A DNA stretch of 64,000 nucleotides from Gossypium raimondii (Eukaryota; Streptophyta; Magnoliopsida; Malvales; Malvaceae). The stretch covers positions 49,051,980 through 49,115,979 of the forward strand of contig NC_068575.1 in NCBI RefSeq assembly GCF_025698545.1, given 5' to 3'. The stretch's first letter is position 1, and each line of letters starts with the position of its first letter. This document shows positions 12,626 through 23,110 of this stretch, one piece after another. The position numbers and the translations under genes were made by a program. Below the pieces are notes generated by a model. It saw only the letters and a program-made list of their open reading frames with translations, made no database searches and had not been told where the DNA came from.

Positions 12626-13995
12626 TGTAACAACCTAATTTTTAGTGGTATCAGAAACAGTGATTTGGGATCACTAAATCTGACAAGTAAGCTTGAAAAT
12701 TTAATAAATTAATAATTATGGGTCAAGTGTGAATTTAGAAGAATTTTTGAATTAGTGAATTTTGTGATTTAAAAATAATTTAATTGGTAAATTGGGTCTA
12801 AAATAAGGTATTGAGACCTCGAATTCATAAGTCGAGCCATAAATAGTTTTATAAATATTTATGGAGTGTCATTGAGTTAGTTTAAAAGTTTCGTTAGAAA
12901 TTTTTAACGTTTGGATAGTCAATTAATTAAAAAGGACTAAATTGAAAATAGTGCAAAATTTGTTAAATTGTGATTAAATAGTTTAAGTTACTAATAAGAA
13001 GGGATTTAAAAGGAAATTAGGCCTAAAGTATATGGGCTGGACGGTTTGGGCAAGAAAATCAGCAAGAAAATAAGGAGAAATAAGGGCAAAATTGGAAATT
13101 TTACAAATTAAACATATAAAATAAAGACAAAATTGAAAAATCTAGAGATATCATCATTTTTCTTCAGAAAAAACGCCATAGGAGAGATTTTTCAAGCTGG
13201 TTTTTCATATTTTTCATCATGTAAGTTCAATTCTTAATTTTTCTTTGTAATTTTTCATGTTTTGTGACTTTTACAATTAAGTCCAACTATTGAATTCATT
13301 TGTTTTTGATTCTATGAATGATTTTGAAAGTTACCATGAGTGAGTAATGGATTTTTATGATGAATTATCATATATTTTAAGCTTTAATTTCATTATATTG
13401 TGATTTTATTAAGTGATTTTAGTAGAAAATGATTTTTAGGACGTAATTGTGAAAGAGTTAGGAATTGGGGTTTTGTACTGAAATTATGAATATCAAAGGC
13501 TGTATAGTAGTCTAAAATGATTAGACAAAGTGTTATTGGAGGAAAAAATTGTTCAATTAAAGTGTTAATTGAGTAGGGACTAAATTGTAAAAATTGTAAA
13601 TTTTGGGGTAAAAGTGTAATTTTGAAAATTGAAGGGCATAAATTGCGAAGTGAATTAGTATTGAATTAGATGCTAATGAATGGAAAACTTTATATTATAG
13701 ATCGGGAATTCGAAGATAAACGCGGAAAAGAGAAAATATCAAACTAGTCCCTGAACTTTTACAACTCCTACAAATTGGCCCAGGTAAGTTCATACGGCTG
13801 AATTTTTATGATTAATTGTTATTGTGGGAATGATATATTGTATCAGTTCGTATATTGTTGTTGAATTATGATTATGGTAAAAATGAAAAAAAAATGAGAT
13901 TGTTAGTTTAAATTAAAGGATACGCAGGATTGAGTACATACGTTCTGTAATCAGTGATGAATTGACGAATAAGCCCATGGTGAATCCATGGAAAA

Positions 13996-14180
13996 TTGTG
14001 AAAAGTAGGTATGGTGTTTCAGTGAAGAAAGCCATACTAAGTTGTGAAAAGTAGGTATGGTGTTTCAGTGAAGAAAACCATACTGAGTTGTGAAAAGTAG
14101 GTATGGTGTTTCAGTGAAGAAAACCATACTGAGTTGTGAAAAGTGGGTATGGTATTTCAGTGAAGGAAACCATACTGAGT
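13996..14180 (+). repeat. Minisatellite, 4 x 46 bp, each unit a hairpin (LTR A array 1)
   Basis: Four near-identical units start at 13996, 14042, 14088 and 14134, an exact 46-bp step. Each holds the inverted repeat GTATGGT ... ACCATAC (7 bp) around a loop that can also pair TTTC with GAAA. The last unit is slightly diverged (GTGGGTATGGTATTTC). Confidence 0.9.
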
Positions 14181-14515
14181 TATAGCATTGTAAAATATTC
14201 AAGCAAATCATGGCACCGGGCAAACGATGTACTCAAATCCGTAAGACGATTCTTAATTTGACAAGTATTTGTAAGTGCAATTGAAGCTAAATGTTGGAAT
14301 ATCAGTTGATATTTGATATTGAGCTCAATTGAGTAAATTCATTGTTTGAGATTGTGGTTGGCAGGAAATGTTGTATTATACTTTGAAATTTCATGAATGC
14401 TATGGTATGTTATTTTATATGAATGTTATTAAACTGAGATAATTGTGAAAATATAAATGTTTGAACAAAAGTTCTAATTTAGTGGAATATTGGATTGAGT
14501 ACTTTAGTTCAATGA

Positions 14516-14705
14516 CTCATACGCATTGACGAAAAAGACCATGGTTGGACCATGGCAATATGCGATATGTGATTTCCGTATAAGACCATATTCGAGATAT
14601 GGCATCAGTGTGATATATGCTTCCATGTAAGACCATGGTTGGGCTATGGCTTCGGTGTGTGATATGTGATTATGTGCAAGACCATAGTTATACCATGGCA
14701 TTTTA
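14516..14705 (+). repeat. Degenerate tandem hairpin repeats (LTR A array 2)
   Basis: About four units of roughly 50-60 bases, each centred on a short palindrome: GACCATGGTTGGACCATGGC, CCATATTCGAGATATGG, CCATGGTTGGGCTATGG and CCATAGTTATACCATGG. LTR B carries only one equivalent unit at about 18770-18788 (CCATAGTTATACTATGG), so the motif has been amplified in LTR A. Confidence 0.75.
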
Positions 14706-15850
14706 AAAAAAACAAAGTACTCAATTCCGTAACCGTTTCCTAAATTGATTAAGAAAAGGAAGAATTAGTGAAATTATATATTGTATAATTGTTATAAGAT
14801 GTTCGGTAAGAATTATTTTCTATGCCTATGAACTTACTAAGCTTACATAAGCTTACTCCTGTGTGATTAATGTTCTTTGTAGATTGATGTGAAATCGGTG
14901 GATCGGATCAACACATCAGGGCACACTATCCAGATTCTTCGGTAAATTTTATTGAGCATCTTAAGGTTTATATGGCATGTATAGGGTTTAATTGAAAGAA
15001 AGTGACGGTGTTATATACTTAGTTATCAACATTTTCCACTAAAACAGTTTTTGGACAGCAGCATTGATATGATTTTGAAAAATCACCAAAAATGGGGGAA
15101 ATTGAATTAGAAGCTGAGTGAGATATGAAATTAAATCTGAATGAGTCTATTTTCACATGAAAGAAATAGAGTAAGCAAAAGAGTTGTATATTTTTAGATA
15201 TTTGAATTTTAGTGAGACAGGGTCAGAATAGTTTTTGAAATCTTCTGTTCTGACTTTAGAAAATCATTAAAAATTGTACAGAAAGAATTGAAAGTTATAA
15301 TTTATATTTATAGATTCCTGAGTGAGTTTATTTTCAATAGAAACAAACGAGAATGTTATCTGAATTCTGTACAATGAGATAATTAATTTTTAGTGAAGAG
15401 GGGTCAGAGTTGTCGAACAATGAAACATATGAGACTTTAAAGAATAAACTGTACTAATTGGAAAAATTAAAATTCTAAAAATTTTATGGTAAGAATATAT
15501 ATGAGTCTAGTTTTAGGAAAAATTTACGGATCTAAATTTCGATTTTTGTAACTTGAGTTATAATTAAATTAGTGACTGTTGTGTAGGTGGACAGTTTTAT
15601 TATAAATAGTGAAAGGAATTGTTTTGATTTGTTTTAGTATTTGGAAAATTATTAATGTTCCTGGTTTGGACCCGAACCATTTCTATTGCATGATTTAGGG
15701 CCTCGAGATTCCTTTTTAGGTACATATTGAATGAACGTGAGTGAATTAATTTTAAAAGAAAATTTTTATGCTCCAAACTAGTAAGTTAAGTTAGGTAATG
15801 CCTCGTGCTCGACTCAGGCAACGGTCTCGGGTAAGGGGTGTTACAGTGTA

Positions 15851-17005
15851 ACTCACTGTCCACCAAGTAAAAGCCACGCGGTCGTGTGTCCAGACTGTGT
15901 GTGGCCTTGATAGTGCAAGGTTCACACGGGCCAAGGACACGGGCATGTGTCCAGGCCATGTAGCTCACTGTTTACAAACTAAGGATCACATGCCCAGAGG
16001 ACACAGCCATGTGAGACACACGGGCAAGCATACGGGTGTGTGCAGGCCGTGTGGGGCTGCACGAGTCAGCTACCTAGGCCGTGTGAGACCACATGGGTGT
16101 GTGGGCCAGTTTACAAAATTTTGCCATATCCCGAGCATCGCTCGAACCGAATACAAGCCTTCTGTGAGGCCATTTGAACTGAATTAAATTGTATAAACTG
16201 ATTTTCTATGATTTGAAACTTGAGAACTGATTTTCAGTGTGTATTGTGTTTGATTAATGTTAATGGATTTGATTTATTGTATTCGAGTATAAGCGGTATT
16301 TGAGTATTTGCATAAAACTTTGTTTTAATTGTCATGTAAAGTTTGCATATGCATCGGGTGGGAATTGAATCAGGAGGAAGTATTCTGTTATGAAACTGTG
16401 GATAACTCACTGGTATTTATGTTCTGGTCTGGCAGCTAGGCTGCATTATCTAAAACGTGTCAGACCGACACTGTATGGTGTGTAAGGCTGGAAGGGTAAT
16501 AAATACCCTATTTTGTGTGTTAGGTTGGTCGAAGATGGTGTGTAGCAGTTGACATTAAGTAATTGCATCTGTTATGTTCTGCAACTGACTACAGTTTGAA
16601 TTGTTATATGTCTATATGATTCTGATCTGTAACCGAATGAACTATTTCCTGATTCTGAATCAACATCTACACTTGGATATCTTAATTTTACCAATACCCT
16701 ATTGAATATATAAATAGTTGGTTCCTTTTGATATTTATTAATTCAATTATTGTTTAATGGATTTCAGGTAAATCACAGGCTTGAACGGGGTTATGTGTTT
16801 GCATCTTTTAGTATTATTAATAATGTTAGTTGTCTAGTAATTTCAGTTAGTTGGATGATAATCATGAAGTACTGATTTATCTTTATTAAAACTTTATATG
16901 ACTTTAAAGGAGTTTTAATATAAAGTGTAGAGTGTGTCTTGATTGTCATACATTGTAACTCTCCAAGTTTGGCCTTGTCATTTAAGCCGGTTATGGGGTA
17001 TTACA
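15851..17005 (+). mobile_element. 3' LTR of the gypsy element, second part
   Basis: Continuation of the LTR broken at 12625, resuming right after the GTGTA duplication and ending in GGGGTATTACA at 17005. Its first 260 bases (about 15870-16110) are packed with ACACGG/CCGTGT-type motifs such as ACACGGGCATGTGTCC and GGCCGTGTGGGG, a signature I associate with cotton gypsy LTRs. Small open frames here are by-products of this GC-rich repeat and are not genes. Confidence 0.6.
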
Positions 17006-17217
17006 ATGTGGTACAATTTCAAAGTGTCACGTTCAGTATTTTAACAACTAGACCAGTGGTTGAATAGGTTAGACCATCAATTCTCAATTCAACCAATTCA
17101 ATAGGTTCGACCACTAGACCAACAATAAATAAATAATTAAAAATCATAAAAATTTTAAAAAATATTAAATTGGTTTAATTGTTGATTTTTTTTATTTCAG
17201 TTTTCTATTTTACTAAT
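17006..17217. other. Short spacer between LTRs with a dispersed degenerate repeat
   Basis: The sequence is rich in GGTTCGACC/ACCAGTGGTTG/CAATTCAACC-like words that recur at about 20090-20160, 38820-39310 and 39750-39970. It continues seamlessly across solo LTR B (TTTCAA joined to TCAGTTTCC), which supports the insertion model. Confidence 0.45.
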
Positions 17218-17222
17218 TTCAA

Positions 17223-20084
17223 TGTAATAGCTGAATTTTCGGTGATGTCGAATGGTGATTCGAGATCACTAAATCTGAAAAATGAGTAGAAAATATTATT
17301 AATTTAGTGAGTATAAGTTAAATGTGAAGTTAGGAAAAATTTTGAAATAGTGAATAAAGTACTAGGAATAAATATTAAAATAATTAGAATCGAAAAATAA
17401 GGTATCGAAACCTCAAACTCATAAATCGAGCCATAAATATTTTTAGAAACATTTATAGAGTGTCAAATAGTTGGTATTAAAGTTTCGTTAGAAATTTTAA
17501 CGTTTGGATAGTCAATTAGCTAAAAAGGACTAAATTGAAAATAGTGTAAAATTTGTTAAACTGTGATTAAATAGCTTAAGTGACTAATGAGGAAGGATTT
17601 AAAAGGCAATTAGGCCCAAAGTATATGGGCTGGACGGTTGGGTAAGAAAAATCAGCAGAAGGTAAGGAGAAACAGGGGCAAAATTGGAAACTTAACAAAT
17701 TAGATATATAAAAGAAAGACAAAAGTGAAAAATCTAGAGATTTCTTCACAATTTATCAGCAAAAACGCCATAGGAGGTCTGAAACAAGCTGATTTTTTTA
17801 TATATTTGAATCATGTAAGTTTAATTCTTGATTATTTCTTCAAATTTTGTGATTTTGATACTTTTACAATTAGGTCCAACTAATTATTTCATTAGTTTTT
17901 GATTTCATGGCTGATTTTTAAAGTTACCATTGATGAGTGTTGGATTTTTATGATGAAAAACATGGAATTAAATCTTTAATTTTGTTATATGATGATTTTA
18001 TTAAGTAATTTTGATAGAAATTGATTTTTGGGACCTAATTTTGAAAAAGTTGGGAATTAAGGTTTGGTGTTGCGGTTTTGAATATGAAAGGCTATGTAGT
18101 AGTTTAAAATGGTTGGAAAAGGTGTTAATTGAGAAAAATTAGATCAATTGAGAGGTTAATTGAGTAGGGACCAAATTGTAAAAACTATAAAGTTTGGGGT
18201 AAAAGTGTAATTTCGAGAATTTAAGGGTAGAAACTATGAAATGAATTAGAATAGAATCAGATGCTGATGAATGAATAAATTTTCATTTTAGATCGAGAAC
18301 CCGAAACAAGTCGAGGAAAAGAAAAAGTAGCTGATTAGTCCCTGAACTTTTACAAATTCTGCAAATCGATACAGGTAAGTTCATATGGCTAAAATTTAAT
18401 GATTAAATGTTAATTTCATGAATTATATAATGTATGATGAAATATATTTATAGTTGAAATGAGAATAAAATAAAATGTAAAACAGAATAAATGATCAAAT
18501 TGAGAGCGAACGGATTTGAGTACTTCTGATCAGGTGACAAAGTGATAAGTGGTAGCTTTAGCTACACTTATCTGATCAAGTGACAAAGTGATAAGTGCTA
18601 AACTTATCTGATCAAGAGACAAAGTGATAAGTGGTAGCTTTAGCTACACTTATCTGATCAAGTGACAAAGTGATAAGTGCTACACTTATCTGATCAAGTG
18701 ACAAAGTGATAAGTGGTAGCCTAGCTACACTTATCTGATCAGGGACAAGTGATAAGCGATCATACGTAAGACCATAGTTATACTATGGCAAAGTGAAAGT
18801 GAAGTACTCAATTTTCCGTAACCGTTCCTTAATTTTGATCAAGGATGGTAAGTGACAAATGGGCCCAAAGGAATTATGGTAAAAGAATAAGTAGTAGTGA
18901 GTTTATACCAAGGAACTCACCAAAGATAGTGGTTGACAGGTAAACTTAGTAATGGTGTATAATGTATAAGTGTATAAATGTTTGGTAAGATTCATGTTTT
19001 GTGCCTATGAACTTACTAAGCTTTCTATAAGCTTACTTGTGTGTGTTTATTGTTTCATGTAGATTGACGTATTTATACATTCGGAGGATCGGATCTACAT
19101 CAAGAATCACACTATCCAGATTTACTATGGTAGATTTTGTTAAACAACTTTTTGGTTTATATGGCATGTATAGGGAATTGAAGTAAAAAGTAATAGAATG
19201 AATGATTAAGTATGCAAAGTAAATTTGCATGTGATGGTTGTGTTAGACATTGAAATATACATGTTTTTAGTTTGAAATGGTTGATTGGTTGAACTTCATT
19301 AGTATTTAAATGAAGTAGTTGAAATACTGGAATAGGTTGTGATTTGAAATTTGCAGGGAAGGTTAGATAATTATAAAGGGGTTATATTGAATTTTTTTTA
19401 AAAAATTACAATGAAACAGTTTTGGACAGCAACATTTATGTAACTTTGAAAACCACCAAAATGGTGGAAATTGAATTAGAAGTTGAGTGAGATATGAAAT
19501 TAAATCTGAATGAATCTACTTTCACATGAAAGAAATAGAGTAAGAAAAAGAGTTATATATTTTTAGATATTTGAATTTTAGTGAGACAGGGTAAGAATAG
19601 TTTCTGAAGTCCCCTGTTCTGAATTTAGAAATTCATTAAAAATTGTACAGAAGGAATTATGAATTATAGTTTATATGTATAGATTCCTTAATGAGTCTAT
19701 TTTCAGTAGAAATAAGTGGAAGCACCATATGAAGTTTGTGCAAGGAGAAAATTTAATTTTAGTGACAAGAGGTCAGGATAGTCAGTTACTGAAACAGGGG
19801 AGACTTTAACTAATAAACTGTATTAATTTGCTGAACCAAAAACTCTGAAAATTTTATGGTAAAAAGATAAATGAGTCTAGTTTCAGAGAAAATTTACGTA
19901 TCTAAATTTTGAGTTTTGTAGCTTGAGTTTTAATTAATTTAGTGACTGCTGCACAGGTGGACAGCTTTATTAGGAACAGTGAAATAACTTTTAAACGTAA
20001 ATTTTTATGCCCTGAACTTTTAAATTAAGTCAAGTAACATCTCATACTCGACTCCGGAAACGGTCTCGAGTAAGGGGTGTTACA
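17223..20084 (+). mobile_element. Solo LTR B (same family as A, TTCAA target duplication)
   Basis: Opens TGTAATAGCTGAATTTTCGG and closes GAGTAAGGGGTGTTACA, with perfect 5-bp flanking repeats TTCAA at 17218-17222 and 20085-20089. It aligns along most of its 2862 bases with LTR A (shared blocks include TATATGGGCTGGACGGTT, GTCCCTGAACTTTTACAA, GAACTTACTAAGC and TATGGCATGTATAGGG), so both come from one family. The donor-like CAG|GTAAGT is at 18375 and the acceptor TAG ends at 19062. The hairpin array between them has a sequence unrelated to array 1 of LTR A. Confidence 0.85.
18526..18743 (+). repeat. Alternating long/short tandem hairpins (LTR B array)
   Basis: Five units separated by CTGATCAAGTGACAAAGT. 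Long units at about 18543, 18625 and 18707 (82-bp step) hold GATAAGTGGTAGCT...AGCTACACTTATC, a stem of about 13 bp with one bulge (the last has a shorter loop). Short units at about 18589 and 18671 hold GATAAGT..ACTTATC-type stems. Confidence 0.9.
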
Positions 20085-20584
20085 TTCAATCAGTTTCCTA
20101 CTCATTTGGTTCAACGTCTTTGTTTTAACAGTTATACCGATTAATTCTCTTCATTAAATCTTGACAAAATCTAAGTTTTAAGAGACAAAATGTATTCAGT
20201 TGTCAAGTTCAAGGACTAAAGTGGAAAAAGTACCAAATTAAACCTAATTGCCCAGTTCAAAAGCCAATAATTATATTATCCCATTTTTTTATTCCCATAA
20301 TATGTATAAAAATACTAAAATAATTATTTCTTAGATTTTATTTTGTGGGGACCTTGATATCGGTGGATGTCGATTCTAACATAAGGTTTTGACTACTAAG
20401 TTTCCTCGGGATCAAGGAGGGGACAAGGAAAGAGAATTTCAGTCTAACTTTGTTCCTCAGCTCTCACAGGAGTTGAGTTTCATTTTTAATATTTTGATTG
20501 CATTTTAAGTTAGTGTTTGGACTTCGACTCCTATGGGTGTCGAGGTTAGTTTAATATTGACTATTTTTTTCTTTTTTCTTTTTT

Positions 20585-20945
20585 GTGAAAATATGTGTTA
20601 AGTCCATGTATTCATTGTAAATTTGGAATTTAGTTATTTTACTTTTATTCATAGGACTTTAGTCCATCTATTTTTCAAATATCACAACTCAAGTCTAATT
20701 GTTAACATTGTTAAAATTATTATGTTAAATTCAAATTCATTATAACGCCATTTTTAATTACATCTCTACCAAGTGAGTATTTTTTAATTTCAAAATATCA
20801 CACCAACAAATTTAACAATATTAATATTTAGACCTAAAATTTGAAATCTAAAAGTAAAAGGACTAAATTATTAGGAATAACAAGTATAAAGACTACATTC
20901 TAAATTTGTGAAGAGTATAAAGACCTACGACATAATTTAGACTTT
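20585..20945. mobile_element. Possible MITE with imperfect terminal inverted repeats
   Basis: The left side (GTTAAGTCCATGTATTCATTG, AAATTTGGAATTTAG, TTTTACTTTTATTCATAGGACTTTAGTCC) is loosely mirrored on the right (AAAAGTAAAAGGACTAAATTATTAG, TATAAAGACTACATTCTAAATTTGTG, TATAAAGACC). This family of 'colour-by-phrase' repeats is frequent in plant intergenic DNA. Boundaries and target duplication are uncertain. Confidence 0.4.
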
Positions 20946-21054
20946 TTTTAAAATATTTCTCTTACTTTTTAATTTATTTTTTTCTTATAATATATATAAA
21001 TTTCATATATAATATAACACAAAAACTTGACCATATTTTTCATGTTTATTTTAT

Positions 21055-21165
21055 AATTTATATTCGAGATTCAGTAGTTGTCGTGTCTAATAATATCATC
21101 TCCAAAGTTTAAACTAAAATCCTCCTATTGAGAATATAATATACCTTACACCCAACCGCTTTTCA
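21055..21165. repeat. Dispersed repeat, copy 2
   Basis: Partner of the repeat at 640-750: TTCGAGATTCAG, then CAAAGTTTAAACTAAAATCC, then TTGAGAATATAATATACCTTAC. It is diverged, so both copies are old. Confidence 0.4.
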
Positions 21166-21722
21166 GTTAGAAAATATATTTTCATTCAGAGAGAAATTAT
21201 ACTTTCATCTTTTGGATCGGTGAAATCAACAAATCCTTCAAATTATTTGATCGAAATTAGTCTAGAAAAAGTACCCTGAAAATACACATTTCAAAAAAAA
21301 AAAAAAAACTTAGCAAAAAAAATTGACAAAATATTAAGAGTGTAGTGAAAAGCTGGTAGACACCTATTTCTTAGTCGTTTTGGATATATTCGAGGATGAA
21401 GAAAAAAAAAATCCTTACAACACTTTTTTGATATTTGTCTGAATATGCATCAAACTCCAAATATTTTATATGAAAGTAAAATTTATGATTCCTATGTTGA
21501 CATGATAGTTAGGGTTCCAATTCACAGCTTCAGATGTGGATTGAATTCGAATTACGTTAGTCGTCTTACTGTTAGCGCTCCTCTATTAATTCACCCAAAA
21601 AAAAATAAAACATATGAAGAGTTCGAGTGAGATGCATATATCATCAGAAACGGGTATCACAGGCCCATAACTCCCATATTAATCGCTGTACAATAAACAC
21701 CTTCATCACGGTTGTACTATTC

Positions 21723-22127
21723 TCACCAAATGCAGGAAGCCTCTTGTTCATGCAGCAGAGGCGTCCGGCAATCCGGGCATGTAACCTTCTGATAATCCAA
21801 CCACTTTTCCAAGCATACCTTGTGAAAGAGATGGCCGCAGGTCAAGCGATTAACCTCCGATTCTGGCTCAAATCGAGTCAGGCAAACCGAACATTCATAC
21901 TCAGGTTGCTTGCAGCTACATATAGCATCAAACCTCATCGCTGGGGTTCTATTTCGGAATTCTTCCATGTAACTATCACAAGTTGTAGGGCTGAATTCGA
22001 ATGATTCCGAGGGATTTTCGACAGAATCCGAGGATGGCGACGAAGACGCAATACCGACAATGTGAAGGATTGATTGGACTACACATAGCACTCCTTCTGA
22101 TGGTGCTGGGAGACCTGAGAGACCCAT
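21723..22127 (-). CDS. RING-H2 E3 ubiquitin ligase, XERICO-like (134 aa)
   Basis: Intronless coding region beginning MGLSGLPAPSEGVLCV, the characteristic N-terminus of XERICO-type RING proteins, which in Arabidopsis raise abscisic acid levels and drought tolerance. The RING-H2 is complete: C79, C82, C97, H99, H102, C105, C117, C120. The segment EEFRNRTPAMRFDAICSCK (about 55-73) is also typical of the family. The start was set at the MGLS methionine rather than the in-frame ATG four codons upstream, because the family begins there. Oddity: the hydrophobic stretch that normally follows LCV is very short here (VVQSILHIVGI), so the membrane anchor looks partly missing. Related RHA-type RING proteins are the alternative. 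Confidence 0.9.
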   Translation of the reverse strand: MGLSGLPAPSEGVLCVVQSILHIVGIASSSPSSDSVENPSESFEFSPTTCDSYMEEFRNRTPAMRFDAICSCKQPEYECSVCLTRFEPESEVNRLTCGHLFHKVCLEKWLDYQKVTCPDCRTPLLHEQEASCIW

Positions 22128-23110
22128 TTTCAGTATCAAGGTCCCAATAATGGAACGGTAGATGCAAGAAGATGATTTCAGCTACTCTCCAGCAGAATAT
22201 ATGACCTGTAAAACATAAAAACATCCATTAGACTACAAAACATAGAATTAGAAATCAATGCAAAAGTAATCGAATTACGCAAAGCAAAATGCTCAGGACT
22301 CTGCCAAGAGCCTTGACCGTTTTATGAGAATGTCTCAAAGTGCCTAAACAAGCGAAACCACAGAGTTTGAGTTAGCTAGCTCAAGAGGTTATAATGTCGA
22401 GCCTAACTGTGCGCAAACTCAACAGAATCCGAATGCAAAACGCCAAATAAGAATGATACTAACACGTTTTAATCCCAAAACTCACATGCAGATAACATCA
22501 AAGACGAACAAAATCACTGATTAAAACACAAATAAAGAACGAAGAAAAAAGACAAGGAAGAAGATCATTGTAATTGATTACGAAAATCACCTTTAAAGCA
22601 AGGGAGGGAAAATTTTACATAACCAGTGATGAATGATGAGTGGAAACCCTGGTAATCTGCAAGACAACCCATCATTCAATTAGGAAAAAGTGAGGTTATT
22701 GGAACATTTGTGGATAAGTACACCAAGAACTGTGATGTTTTTTCAATGAATTCAAATACCCAAAACCCAACAAAAAGAAAAATGCAACAACAAGGTGATA
22801 TGAGATCTAATCATTTCAAGCATAATCAAAAGTTCCCATTTATATCTTCCATTTGCTGCACTATTTGAAAGGGGGGAAAAAATCTTTAAATGCCCTCCAA
22901 AAAGGGGAAAGAGCAATCTCCAAGAAAGTAAAACTTACACAGGGTCAACTTTGCTGTGTAGAGGGCACCAAGAACAAGAACTAAACAAGATTATTTTTCA
23001 TTAGAGCAATTTAAACATAGAGAAAGCTAATTTGGTTTTCTTTTAACAATAAAATGAAAGTATGTAAGCATTTAAAATGTCTGGCAATGGCTGCTCCTCC
23101 TTATACAGCA
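22128..23110 (-). promoter_or_regulatory. 5' leader with introns and promoter of the XERICO-like gene
   Basis: Reading leftward, a TATA-like CTGTATAAGG lies at about 23100-23109. A donor CCTGT|GTAAGTTTTA is near 22940, an acceptor TCTTGCAG|ATTACC near 22661, a donor TTAAAG|GTGATTTTCG at 22590, and an acceptor TTTTACAG|GTCATA at 22206. Two leader introns before the ATG would explain the 1-kb distance between TATA and start. The splice sites fit consensus, but no transcript evidence is available. Confidence 0.5.

Larger units (their letters stand above)
12626..15845 (+). mobile_element. Solo LTR A (long gypsy-type LTR, GTGTA target duplication)
   Basis: Opens TGTAACAACCTAATTTTTAG and closes GGGTAAGGGGTGTTACA, with TG..CA ends. 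It is flanked by perfect 5-bp direct repeats GTGTA at 12621-12625 and 15846-15850, so both ends are intact. No internal domain, primer-binding site or second LTR is present, so it is best read as a 3220-bp solo LTR left by recombination. It carries a donor-like CAG|GTAAGT (GT at 13784), two hairpin arrays, and an acceptor-like block ending in TAG at 14880-14882. The 15050-15580 part contains loose repeats of about 110 bases. It is inserted in the older LTR 11660-17005. Confidence 0.85.

Noticed and set aside
15786-16187. Overlapping frames on both strands
   Set aside because: They arise from the stop-poor ACACGG-rich LTR sequence and have no protein similarity.
13996-18743. Tandem repeats considered as a CRISPR array
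   Set aside because: Units are contiguous with no unique spacers, lie in eukaryotic LTRs, and no cas gene exists.
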